From NCBI GenBank assembly GCA_035559995.1, contig DATMAM010000033.1, positions 140,232-204,231 on the forward strand: 64,000 bases of DNA. The letters are read 5' to 3'. The stretch is from DATMAM01 sp035559995. GTDB taxonomy: Bacteria > Desulfobacterota > Binatia > UBA9968. The notes beneath the pieces are model-generated. The model saw only the letters and a program-made list of their open reading frames with translations, had not been told where the DNA came from and did not search any database. The position numbers were made by a program, and so were the translations under genes. Position 1 is the first letter of the stretch. Every line of letters starts with the position of its first letter. Below are positions 1 to 7,041 of this stretch, in pieces.

Positions 1-667
1 CGGCCTGGGCGCCATCCAGAGCCGAGATGACTTCGTAGCCGCTCTCGCGTAAACGGTCGGTTAAAAGACGCACCGTCGCCCGATCGTCCTCGACAACGAG
101 CACCGTCGCCCGGGGCTGAGCGGGCGCCGTTACCGGCGACGGCGCGCGCGTGCCGCCGGGGATTCTCTCGGACGCCGTGGCGATCGGCAGATACAGCCGG
201 AACACGGCGCCCGCGCCCGGCCGGCTTTCCACGTCGATCTGGCCGCCGTGGCTCTTTACGATGCCGTAGACGATGGCGAGCCCGAGACCGCTTCCTTCGC
301 CGACCTTTTTGGTCGTGAAGAACGGCTCGAAGATACGATCTTTGTCCCCGGGATCGATGCCTTTGCCGGTATCGCTGACCTCGATGCACGCATAGCGCGT
401 TGGCTCAAATTCCGCTTAGCTCGCGACCGCGCGCGTGCGAAGCGTGAGCTTTCCGCCGCCGGGCATCGCGTCGCGGGCGTTGATGCATAGAAGTTCCTCC
501 ACGGTTTGGTCGTCAGCGATATAGATAAACTGCTCATCGCGTCGGAGGCCGTCCTGGATAAACGGAACGAGCGCGGGCATTTGCTCGGCGGGATCGCGGT
601 TGTAAAACAGGCACAGGTGATCGCCGGGCCGAAGCGCGAGCATCTGTCGGGTGAGGTCTGAATTCAT
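1..667 (-). pseudogene. Relic of a MEDS-domain hybrid sensor histidine kinase (internal deletion plus in-frame stop; continues past window start)
   Basis: Reading from 667 leftwards, the first about 60 residues (MNSDLTRQMLALRPGDHLC...) match the start of a MEDS sensory domain. They then jump directly into the N-box of a histidine-kinase ATPase domain (CINARDAMPGGG, near 490-450). The rest of MEDS, any PAS domain and the phospho-acceptor HisKA region are absent. A TAA stop follows at 416-418. The same frame then continues as recognisable kinase: DTGKGI, FEPFFTTK and GLGLAIVYGIV motifs, then the start of a receiver domain (VLVVEDDRATV) running off position 1. Deletion and nonsense codon together make this a decayed gene, not a functional kinase. 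A sigma-54-like promoter lies 45-70 bases upstream of the start. Confidence 0.8.
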
Positions 668-723
668 GACGAGATACAAAACGCCGCCGTTTCGAGAAAT
701 CCAAAGTAGAAGCAACAATCGAA

Positions 724-738
724 GCAACCGACGGGCCA
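724..738 (-). promoter_or_regulatory. Sigma-54-like promoter (weak match) ahead of the MEDS kinase relic
   Basis: On the minus strand the site reads TGGCCC-GTCGG-TTGC, with the -24 GG and -12 GC at the correct spacing. It departs from the TGGCAC consensus at one important base. The predicted start near 712 gives a leader of about 45 nt to the relic start codon at 667. Confidence 0.35.
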
Positions 739-865
739 AGCTTGAAAACTTTTCTTCCCGCCGCCGCGTGTTTCGTTTGTCTCGTTTCCGGTAATTAGGG
801 CGAGCTTCGATCTCGCTTCTGCGACGATCGGCCCCGCGCTCCTCCGGACTTGCGACATCCTTTTG

Positions 866-880
866 TGGTACGCATCTTGC
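866..880 (+). promoter_or_regulatory. Sigma-54 (-24/-12) promoter for the ABM monooxygenase gene
   Basis: The sequence TGGTAC-GCATC-TTGC matches the RpoN consensus (TGGCAC, five bases, TTGC) with a C-to-T change only. The predicted transcription start is near 892, giving a leader of about 77 nt to the ATG at 969. The motif is read directly; function is inferred. Confidence 0.55.
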
Positions 881-968
881 GCCGCCTATTTCGCCTGTCT
901 CTTCGCTTTCGCGCACAACTTCACTGTCAGGTCCTCGGCCGGGCGGCCGAGAACAACGGAGGATAACA

Positions 969-1262
969 ATGGCCGTCGTGCGGCTGATTTACGTCAAGGT
1001 GGCTCCCGAGCAAGCAGGCCATGCGGAGCGGCTCTGGAAAGAAAGTTGCGCTCCGCTGATGATTCAAGAGCCCGGCTGTCTCTCAGAGGAGCTGCTGAAA
1101 TGCGTCGAGAGCCCGGGAGAGTACATCTCGTACTCCGCGTGGGAAAGCCATGAAGCTATCGAGGCCTACCGTCGGAGCAAAGCGCACGACGAGATCAAGA
1201 GGCACGCGCGAGGGCTTCAGGGCGAGCGACCGGTCGTCAAGCGCTACGAGATCGTGCCCTGA
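969..1262 (+). CDS. Antibiotic biosynthesis monooxygenase (ABM) family protein
   Basis: This 97-residue single-domain protein has the dimeric alpha/beta-barrel pattern of the ABM family: a first strand (VVRLIYVKV), a helix with EQAGHAERLWKE, a central LSEELLKCVESPGEYISYS segment and a W-E-S-x-E-A motif before the last helix. Family members are cofactor-free quinol or polyketide monooxygenases, or simply small stress proteins, so the substrate is unknown. The start follows a GGAGGA ribosome site at about 957-963. It is the first gene after a sigma-54-type promoter and may be cotranscribed with the coiled-coil gene 125 bases downstream. Confidence 0.8.
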   Translation: MAVVRLIYVKVAPEQAGHAERLWKESCAPLMIQEPGCLSEELLKCVESPGEYISYSAWESHEAIEAYRRSKAHDEIKRHARGLQGERPVVKRYEIVP

Positions 1263-1387
1263 TCTCCGCGCCCGAGAAGCAAACGTGCCGGATTTGGTGC
1301 GCGATCTTGAGAGGAGGCAAAGTCGAATCGGAGGGCAAGGATGAGCCTCCGCTGGGCTGGAAAGCGTAGCGCCAAAAAGGAGGAGCG

Positions 1388-1636
1388 ATGGAGGAAAAGG
1401 ATCTCGAGCAGCGGTTTCGCCTGTTGATGCAGCAGGTCGAGTCGGCGGTTTCCTTCTGCCAGGAAACGAAGCGCAACCTGCAGGCCGCGATCGACAGCCT
1501 GAGGATCGAAGTCGAGACGCTGCGCGCGTACCTGGAAAAGCGCGATCCCGATCTGGCGCGCACGTACGCCAAACTAAAAGATGAGATTCTGGAAAAAACC
1601 GATCCGGAGTGGCCGGAGCGGCCGCGGCGGAGTTAG
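1388..1636 (+). CDS. Small acidic coiled-coil protein of unknown function
   Basis: This 82-residue protein is almost entirely predicted helix. Charged heptad-like patterns run from EEKDLEQRFRLLMQQV through SLRIEVETLRAYLEKR, and the end is proline-containing and basic (PEWPERPRRS). There is no signal peptide or membrane segment, and I do not recognise a family. A strong AAGGAGGA ribosome site sits 2-3 bases upstream of GCGATG. The gene lies between the ABM monooxygenase and a long perfect inverted repeat that probably ends the transcript. Confidence 0.65.
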   Translation: MEEKDLEQRFRLLMQQVESAVSFCQETKRNLQAAIDSLRIEVETLRAYLEKRDPDLARTYAKLKDEILEKTDPEWPERPRRS

Positions 1637-1653
1637 CGGACGCGGCCGTAAAT

Positions 1654-1675
1654 TCTCCCAAAAAATTTTGGGAGA
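1654..1675 (+). terminator. Perfect 10-bp inverted repeat, probable terminator
   Basis: TCTCCCAAAA and TTTTGGGAGA are separated by AA only. The palindrome starts 18 bases after the coiled-coil gene stop. There is no clean downstream T-run, so it could act in either direction for the converging transcripts. A second arm pair (GGCGGGCT/AGCCCGCC, about 1722-1757) follows. Confidence 0.5.
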
Positions 1676-1766
1676 GGGCTGAAAGTTCAAAGCCGCCGCA
1701 AAAAGCTCTGGGCCTGCTTAAGGCGGGCTCATCCGGGGCCGCCGGTCAAGCCCGCCGCCTGGCTCG

Positions 1767-2363
1767 CTAGCGGCGCCGCAAGTCCTCTCGAAGCTCCTGG
1801 CGCGCTTCTGCCAGCCGCTTTTCGCTCAGGCGGACTTCTTTTTGCGCTGCGGCGACTTTTTCCAAGTCCTCGCGGATCTCACGCCGGTCCTGGCGGATCT
1901 CTTTTCGGCCCGCGCCGTCGCGGCGATCGCGCCTCAGCTCGGCCCGGTCTCTTCTAAGCTCCGCGCGGTAGCTTTCCAGCTGCTGGCGGTCCTCCCGCAG
2001 CTCCCTGCGAGCGTCGCGGACATCTCGGATGTCCTCTCTTATCTCGCGCCTGCTGGTACGGCGATAATCGCGCTCGTCGCGAGCGTAGCGGTAGGAACGC
2101 AGCTCCTCGTGGCTCCACCGCCTGTCGCGCCCGACAAGCCAGGCGCCCGGAGGAACCTTCCGCCTGAGCGCGCGGCAATCACCCGGCGGCGGCTGATGTC
2201 CCGGGGGCGTTCCCGGATACCAGATGCGGCACTTGCCCGGGGGCGGCAAGTGGCCTGGCGGCACGTGAAAGGGACCGCGGTCGTCGGCCAATGCCCGCGC
2301 TCCCGGAAGGGCCAGCGCCGTGACCATAAGCCCGCGCGCGAAAAAAAGCCTTAGGCTTCTCAT
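1767..2363 (-). CDS. Exported Arg/Glu/Asp-rich protein with proline-rich N-terminal part, unknown function
   Basis: The 198-residue product begins with a signal peptide (MRSLRLFFARGLMVTALAL... cleaved near ALADD). A proline/glycine-rich segment with repeated PPGH/PPPGxC units follows (HVPPGHLPPPGKC, TPPGHQPPPGDC). The last 110 residues are a highly charged helix built of RRDR/REIRED/ELRRDR units, likely a long single helix or coiled coil. The second ATG is chosen because GAGGAGG directly abuts the first ATG and sits 6 bases from the second. It is probably cotranscribed with the small exported protein upstream (gene gap 34 bases) from a sigma-54-like promoter. Function is unknown. Confidence 0.65.
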   Translation of the reverse strand: MRSLRLFFARGLMVTALALPGARALADDRGPFHVPPGHLPPPGKCRIWYPGTPPGHQPPPGDCRALRRKVPPGAWLVGRDRRWSHEELRSYRYARDERDYRRTSRREIREDIRDVRDARRELREDRQQLESYRAELRRDRAELRRDRRDGAGRKEIRQDRREIREDLEKVAAAQKEVRLSEKRLAEARQELREDLRRR

Positions 2364-2397
2364 GTGCATCCTCCTCGTGCGGCAGCCGGAAGATCGT

Positions 2398-2715
2398 TTA
2401 GCGCTGCCCCTTCTTTGAGTGGCCCGACAGCTTTAGCTTTTTCCCTCCCTCGTCGAGGCCCCGGGTGAGCGAGCCGTCCGCATCCTTCTTTTTCTGCAAT
2501 CCGGAAGGGAGATCGCCCTTGTTCTCGATGTGTTGTTCCAAGCCAAACGGAAGCTCGCCTGCTTCGCGGCCGTGGTTTTCCTTAAGCGCGGCTATTTTTC
2601 CCTTCCCCTTTGCTTTGCCGTTGTCCCCTGCGGCTAAGTCCGCCGCCGAAAGCGCGACGAAAGCGCAAGCGGCCAACGCCAGCGAAAATTTCCTCACATA
2701 AGCTGGAGTGTTCAT
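2398..2715 (-). CDS. Small exported protein with GxLPxGL repeats
   Basis: This 105-residue protein has a signal peptide (VRKFSLALAACAFVALSAADLAAG) and a very basic mature part rich in Lys and Gly. Three imperfect copies of a short unit follow each other: GELPFGLEQH, GDLPSGLQKK and GSLTRGLDEG. No enzyme family is recognised; similar 'LPxGL' exported proteins occur widely in soil bacteria as uncharacterised genes. A GGAGG ribosome site lies 7 bases upstream of the ATG, and a -24/-12 promoter match lies 129-143 bases upstream. Confidence 0.65.
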   Translation of the reverse strand: MNTPAYVRKFSLALAACAFVALSAADLAAGDNGKAKGKGKIAALKENHGREAGELPFGLEQHIENKGDLPSGLQKKKDADGSLTRGLDEGGKKLKLSGHSKKGQR

Positions 2716-2754
2716 ACGCGTTCCTCCCTGAATAGAATTCTTTATGTTTGAAGT

Positions 2755-2769
2755 TGGCGCGTCACTTGC
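2755..2769 (+). promoter_or_regulatory. Sigma-54-like promoter match, no close downstream gene
   Basis: TGGCGC-GTCAC-TTGC has correct -24/-12 spacing. The nearest plus-strand gene starts over 300 bases further on, so this could be fortuitous or could serve a long leader. Confidence 0.3.
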
Positions 2770-2843
2770 CGTAACCTCCGACGGCGCCGTGTCCCTTCAT
2801 GAGCTAACGCATGCCCAACCTCGATCTAGCAAAGGTCCTTTAG

Positions 2844-2858
2844 GCAAGCCCTGTACCA
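2844..2858 (-). promoter_or_regulatory. Sigma-54 (-24/-12) promoter for the two small exported proteins
   Basis: The minus strand reads TGGTAC-AGGGC-TTGC, a close RpoN match. The predicted start is near 2832, giving a leader of about 117 nt to the ATG at 2715. Confidence 0.55.
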
Positions 2859-2953
2859 TGGAGCCGAAAGGCAATATCGACCACGGCCTGCGCAATCGTG
2901 GCGCAACGAAGCGGCGTGACAGCGGAAAAACATTACGGCGACCGGCAATTTTG

Positions 2954-2983
2954 TTGTCACCGTTCGATCGGCTGGTGTAGGAT
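2954..2983 (+). promoter_or_regulatory. Possible sigma-70 promoter upstream of the LigB-type dioxygenase
   Basis: TTGTCA (2954-2959) and TAGGAT (2978-2983) are separated by 18 bases, about 115 bases before the start codon. Confidence 0.35.
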
Positions 2984-3098
2984 CGTAACAAGTGTAGAAC
3001 GTACCCAGGCGGGCCACAGCGAGTAGCCGAAGCCGGAAGGAAATAAACGCGCCGCGGAACCACAGCGCGAGGCGGCACAAGAGCGAAAGGGAGATTCT

Positions 3099-3998
3099 AT
3101 GGGTGAAATTATTGGCTGCATAGGCACGGCCCACGCTCCGCAACTGCTGATGCCTCCCGAAAAGTGGCACGAGCTTCCGGACAGGGTGAAGGACCCGGGA
3201 CCGGAGCGACCTGAGCTCGCGAAGGAACTTACGCTCGAGGCGAAGCAGGCCAAATTTGCTCGCTGCATGGCGGCGCTGGCATTGCTCCGGCAAAAGCTCG
3301 ATGAGTGGGCGCCGGACGCCTTGATTCTCATCGGCGACGACCAGCGCGAAAATATTTTCGAGGACAACACGCCGCCGTTTACGTTTTATATCGAGCGGGA
3401 AGTTTATGCGACGCTTCACTTCAGATATTTCGGCGAGTCGCCGCTCGCGCAGAGAAAGCTCTACAAGGTTCATCGCGAAATGGCGCATTCGCTTCTGGAC
3501 GGGCTCATGGAGGCGGGATTCGATCCGGCGTGGTCGCGAAAAACGCGGCTTGAGGCCGGCCTGGGGCACGCCTTCGGAAGAGTGCTTCATTTTCTGATGC
3601 CGGAGCGGAACTATCCCATCGTGCCCATCATGGTCAACACTTATTATCCGCCGGCGCCGACCGCAAAAAGATGCCTCGCGTTCGGCAAGGCTCTCGCAGA
3701 GATCATCCGCGGCTCTGGCGGCGCGGAGAGCGTGGTCGTTATCGCATCGGGCGGGTTGAGCCACACCAAAATCGATGAAGAGCTCGACCGCCAGTTTATC
3801 GCCGCCTTGAAAACCCACGATTCCGCTTACCTCGGCGGCATGCCTTCGTCCGTTTTGATTGAGGGGACTTCGGAGTTGCGCAACTGGATTATCGCCGCCG
3901 CCGTCGCCGGCACAGGAATAACGATGATCGACTACGTGCCCTGCTACAGGACCGCCAGAGGAGTCGGCTGCGCGATGGGATTCGGTTATTGGCAGTGA
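3099..3998 (+). CDS. LigB-family extradiol ring-cleavage dioxygenase
   Basis: This 299-residue protein has the LigB (protocatechuate 4,5-dioxygenase beta-subunit/class III extradiol) fold pattern. His12 lies in GTAHAP, the usual first iron ligand position. SGGLSH follows with His222, the usual catalytic base, and EGTSELRNW with Glu259, the usual carboxylate ligand. The position where LigB has its second iron histidine instead carries GDDQRENIF (80-87), as in a less-studied clade of the family. It likely opens the ring of a catecholic acid or a related diphenol-like substrate; the exact substrate is unknown. GGGAG precedes the ATG. A cupin and a class II aldolase follow on the same strand, which supports a catabolic role. 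Confidence 0.85.
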   Translation: MGEIIGCIGTAHAPQLLMPPEKWHELPDRVKDPGPERPELAKELTLEAKQAKFARCMAALALLRQKLDEWAPDALILIGDDQRENIFEDNTPPFTFYIEREVYATLHFRYFGESPLAQRKLYKVHREMAHSLLDGLMEAGFDPAWSRKTRLEAGLGHAFGRVLHFLMPERNYPIVPIMVNTYYPPAPTAKRCLAFGKALAEIIRGSGGAESVVVIASGGLSHTKIDEELDRQFIAALKTHDSAYLGGMPSSVLIEGTSELRNWIIAAAVAGTGITMIDYVPCYRTARGVGCAMGFGYWQ

Positions 3999-4023
3999 AC
4001 TCGCGACAAAGGAGATCGGCGGG

Positions 4024-4052
4024 TGTTGATCCTTTTCGCGGTTTGGTATTAT
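4024..4052 (+). promoter_or_regulatory. Possible sigma-70 promoter before the cupin gene
   Basis: A good -10 element TATTAT (4047-4052) has a weak -35 (TGTTGA, 4024-4029) 17 bases upstream. It lies 43 bases before the cupin ATG. Confidence 0.35.
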
Positions 4053-4094
4053 GTTGGGGTTCGTCGGAGCTAAAAACGAACAAGGAGGCAACGA

Positions 4095-4586
4095 ATGGAA
4101 GCAACTGCGGCAGCGAGATCGGAGACCAAAGAGACGCCCAAGGCGCAAAAGTTTTCGCTCAAGACCCCTTACATGAAGCAAGGACGGATTACGCAAACCG
4201 TTGCGCAGACGGACAACATGTGGATTGCCGTCAAGATCAACGCCGAGGGCGGCGAGAACGAGATTCACACCCACCTCAACCAGGACCACGCTTTTATCGT
4301 CCTGGAAGGCGAGATGAGCGTGTTCGACGAGAAGGGCAACGAGATGAAACTAAAGCCTTACCAGGGCGTCATGCTGCCCAAGGGCGCGTACTATCGTTAC
4401 CTGAACACCGGCGAGGGCAATCTCGTGGTGCTGCGCGTTGCGGCGTACACGCCGGATAGGCCGCCGAAAAGCCAAGCCGCGCGCGTCATGCCGGACGGCA
4501 CGCCGATTGCCGGCGGATCGGTGGAGAACAAATCGCTTCCGCCCATTGAAATGCCCGGCAAGTTTTTCGCCGAATCGGCCGGGTAG
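4095..4586 (+). CDS. Single-domain cupin protein
   Basis: A 163-residue protein with one cupin barrel. Motif 1 is present around residues 53-72 as ENEIHTHLNQDHAFIVLEGE, with His58 and His60 as metal ligands. The usual glutamate ligand position is occupied by Asp64 or His65. Motif 2 is poorly conserved (KPYQGVMLPKGAYYRYLNTG, lacking the usual histidine). Related proteins are small dioxygenases, isomerases or ligand-binding cupins, and no substrate can be given. The gene has an AAGGAGGCAACGA ribosome site. It sits between a ring-cleavage dioxygenase and a class II aldolase, followed by a strong hairpin. Confidence 0.8.
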   Translation: MEATAAARSETKETPKAQKFSLKTPYMKQGRITQTVAQTDNMWIAVKINAEGGENEIHTHLNQDHAFIVLEGEMSVFDEKGNEMKLKPYQGVMLPKGAYYRYLNTGEGNLVVLRVAAYTPDRPPKSQAARVMPDGTPIAGGSVENKSLPPIEMPGKFFAESAG

Positions 4587-4612
4587 CGCTCGGCTCATCT
4601 CCGTCCCAACAG

Positions 4613-4649
4613 GCGGTCGGTGGCCGCCAAGGAGCCGGCCACCGACCGC
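4613..4649 (+). terminator. 13-bp perfect hairpin after the cupin gene
   Basis: GCGGTCGGTGGCC (4613-4625) pairs with GGCCACCGACCGC (4637-4649) across an 11-base loop. No T-run follows, so termination efficiency is uncertain. Confidence 0.5.
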
Positions 4650-4724
4650 GCGTGTCCAAGGCTCTGCACCAAGCCACTTCGAAGCATCCGCGACTTAGAA
4701 GATGAAAACCGATTGGAACGGGAA

Positions 4725-5492
4725 ATGAATTCAGGCCTGGAGGAGATAAAACGCGAGGTTGCCGCGGCCAATCGCGTCCTTGCCAGCCTCGGGCTGGCCA
4801 CCGGTGTCACCGCGGCGCTCGGTCACGCGAGCATGCGCGTTCCTTCGGAGCCGAACCATTTTTTCGTCAAGGGGCGTGAATACGAGTTTGACGCGCTCGC
4901 GCTCATGGAGCCGGACGACATGGTCATGTGCGACGCGGAGGGATATCTCGTCGCCGCCCGGCCGGGTCTGACGCAGTGCTCGGAAGTCAAGATCCACGCC
5001 TGTATCTACAAAACGCACCCGGAGGTGCAGGCGGTCGTTCATGTGCACCCGCGCTACACCGTCCTCATGAGCATCCTTACGGGGACGCTCAGGCCGATGT
5101 GCCAGGAAGGGGCCCATCTGGTGCGGCGGCGGCTGCCGATGTACCCTCACGTCAAGACGATTCAGAGCGATGAGGAGGGGATGGAGGTCGCCAGCCTACT
5201 CGGCGATCACAAAGCGATGCTGCTCCTCGGTCACGGCGCGGTGACGACCGGAAAGAGCCTTTCGGAGGCCGTGATGAATATGGCGCAGCTGGAGGAGCAG
5301 GCGCGGATGAACTATCTGGCCTACTCTGCCCACGGTAGAGAGTACCCGCACCTGAGCGACGAGCTTCTCGACGAGATGGTCAACCGGCCGCCGCTCTACG
5401 AGCAGCCGCACTTCAAAGACGTCCTCAAAGGCCGCGGCCCGCGGCGTGACGGCATCTGGAACTATCACAAGCGCGCGGCGTCGCGGCCGTAG
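4725..5492 (+). CDS. Class II aldolase/adducin family protein
   Basis: This 255-residue protein belongs to the AraD/FucA-like zinc aldolase family. The metal site is visible as VVHVHPRYT (His106, His108) and LLLGHGAVTTG (His170). An upstream SEVKIH segment holds the usual catalytic acid (Glu87). Family members cleave or epimerise sugar-phosphate-like substrates or act as decarboxylating aldolases on hydroxy-acids; several catabolic clusters use one after ring cleavage. The ATG at 4725 is preferred over an upstream frame-open start at 4620 because homology begins there and the upstream stretch is occupied by the hairpin. It runs convergently into the beta-propeller gene. Confidence 0.85.
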   Translation: MNSGLEEIKREVAAANRVLASLGLATGVTAALGHASMRVPSEPNHFFVKGREYEFDALALMEPDDMVMCDAEGYLVAARPGLTQCSEVKIHACIYKTHPEVQAVVHVHPRYTVLMSILTGTLRPMCQEGAHLVRRRLPMYPHVKTIQSDEEGMEVASLLGDHKAMLLLGHGAVTTGKSLSEAVMNMAQLEEQARMNYLAYSAHGREYPHLSDELLDEMVNRPPLYEQPHFKDVLKGRGPRRDGIWNYHKRAASRP

Positions 5493-5575
5493 AAAAGCGC
5501 CGCGCCTAAGTTTGGCTCTTCGCTGCGAGAATAGTCCGATGGTTCGGGCCAACCCTGCGCGCCTACCAGGACCAG

Positions 5576-6592
5576 CTACCGGTGGGCAACCGAGATGCTG
5601 GTGACCTGCGGCAAGCCGCCTAGAATTTGACGGAAGGACGCGCCGCCATTTTCGCTCAGCCAGACGGTACCGTCCGTCATGCCGGCGAGGAATGTATCCG
5701 GATCTTCAGGGTCCACGGCAACCGCCCGCGGCGCGGCTCTGAAGTGGCTGGGCAATCCGCCGGAAAGTCTCTCCCACGATTTTCCTTGATCGTCGCTGCG
5801 GTAAAACGCCGATGCCGCCCCTTCGGGCCGCCGCCATGCGGACGGCGGAACCGCGGCCGCCGCCGTGAAGAGCGTGGCAGGGCGCGCGGGATGGACGACG
5901 AACGGCGCCATGTAACGGCAGGCGAGGCCCATGCTCGAATCGGTAAAGTTCTCGCCGCCGTTTTCGCTGCGATAGACTCCTTTGCCGGACGTCACGATGA
6001 CGATGTTTTCGTTGTCCGGCATGAGCGCGATACAATGGGCGTCAAACTCGACGCCGTCTTTGAGATTTTGCCAAGTCTCTCCCCCGTCTCGGCTACGAAT
6101 CACCCAGCCTTCCTCGACGGCTCCGAATACGACATCGGGATCGTTGGCGCTCAGCGCCAGCGACTTTACGTGGCTCACGTGGGGCGGGCGGGGAAAAGTC
6201 CAGTCGATCGTTTCCGGCAAGTTTCGCAGCTGCGCGCAATCGATCCATGTATCGCCGCCGTCACGGCTTTTGAAGATCGACGACGGGCCCGTCCCGGCAA
6301 ACAGCTCCCCCGTCCGCGGGTGCTGCGCGATCGACCAGACTTCTTTGTAGATGATCCCGTCGTTGATCTCGCGCCAAGTTAAGCCGGCGTCCTCGCTTCG
6401 GTAGACGCCAGCGCGAGTGGTTCCGGCGTACAGGAGCCGAGGGTCGGCGCGGTCAACGACAACCGGAGAGCGCACGGCGCCTTTGCCTTGAAGCGCGAGC
6501 GCTCGAGACCGGAAACCGCCGTCTTCGGGTTCGGCGAAATAAAGCCCGTCTTCGGTTCCGAGGTAAAGGATCCGCCTTGAGCTGGAAAGCAT
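5576..6592 (-). CDS. BNR/Asp-box beta-propeller protein (sialidase/VPS10-like repeats)
   Basis: This 338-residue protein is a chain of Asp-box repeats: YRSEDAGLTW, FKSRDGGDTW, IRSRDGGETW, YRSENGGENF, YRSDDQGKSW and WLSENGGASF. The spacing is typical of a six- to seven-bladed propeller. There is no signal peptide, so it is probably cytoplasmic. The conserved arginine triad and tyrosine nucleophile of true sialidases are not evident, so it is more likely a structural or binding propeller of the 'exo-alpha-sialidase-like' type that is frequent in catabolic clusters of environmental bacteria. AAGGAGGG precedes the ATG. Confidence 0.75.
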   Translation of the reverse strand: MLSSSRRILYLGTEDGLYFAEPEDGGFRSRALALQGKGAVRSPVVVDRADPRLLYAGTTRAGVYRSEDAGLTWREINDGIIYKEVWSIAQHPRTGELFAGTGPSSIFKSRDGGDTWIDCAQLRNLPETIDWTFPRPPHVSHVKSLALSANDPDVVFGAVEEGWVIRSRDGGETWQNLKDGVEFDAHCIALMPDNENIVIVTSGKGVYRSENGGENFTDSSMGLACRYMAPFVVHPARPATLFTAAAAVPPSAWRRPEGAASAFYRSDDQGKSWERLSGGLPSHFRAAPRAVAVDPEDPDTFLAGMTDGTVWLSENGGASFRQILGGLPQVTSISVAHR

Positions 6593-7041
6593 AATCCCTC
6601 CTTTGGCGCTGCGTTTTTGGCTTGCCCGCGGTGTCCGCTCACATCGATGGAATTATTGCGTTAGCCGGTACGCGGACCAGGTTGCGCGGCAAGCCCCCCT
6701 CCGGCCAAGCCCTTCCGAGCAGGTCAACGGGCTGTCCTCGTTGCGGAATTGCAAATGCCGGATCTCAAACCCCAAGGGCGCGGCCCTCGATCGCGGACCA
6801 CCAGCTGCTTTTGACTTCCTAATACTTGGATGGGCCCCGGCGCATGTCAATAGTGATCGTCTACCGGAGTTCGTTGACTTCTCGGAAGACGTTGTGATAG
6901 CCGAGCGGCAGGACGCCATACGGCTTTCGGCTAAACTTCGGCGGGTCGGCAATGGGGCTGCGCGTCAAAGGCGAACAGGTTTTCGCAGGACATGGCGAGC
7001 GTGCGCCCGGCTCTGCTCCCACGCCGCGTGGGCGCGGGACC
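6593..7041. other. Divergent intergenic region without an identifiable gene
   Basis: The stretch separates the minus-strand propeller gene and a plus-strand binding-protein gene. Open frames exist but have no recognisable protein features. I see no clear promoter hexamers, hairpins or RNA gene. Confidence 0.5.

Larger units (their letters stand above)
668..968. other. Intergenic region with two sigma-54-like sites and no gene
   Basis: No reading frame here looks coding on either strand. The stretch separates the divergent kinase relic and monooxygenase gene. It holds a minus-strand -24/-12 match (724-738) and a plus-strand one (866-880). Confidence 0.6.
2716..3098. other. Intergenic control region between divergent genes
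   Basis: No credible gene is present. The region contains a plus-strand sigma-54-like site (2755-2769), a minus-strand sigma-54 site (2844-2858) and a sigma-70-like promoter (2954-2983) for the dioxygenase gene at 3099. Confidence 0.6.

Noticed and set aside
416..418. The in-frame stop of the kinase relic as a possible recoded codon
   Set aside because: It is TAA, not TGA, and the gene also carries a large internal deletion, so decay is the simpler reading.
2826..4289. A 487-codon minus-strand open frame over the dioxygenase gene
   Set aside because: Antisense shadow of a gene with clear LigB motifs; its own product has no family features.
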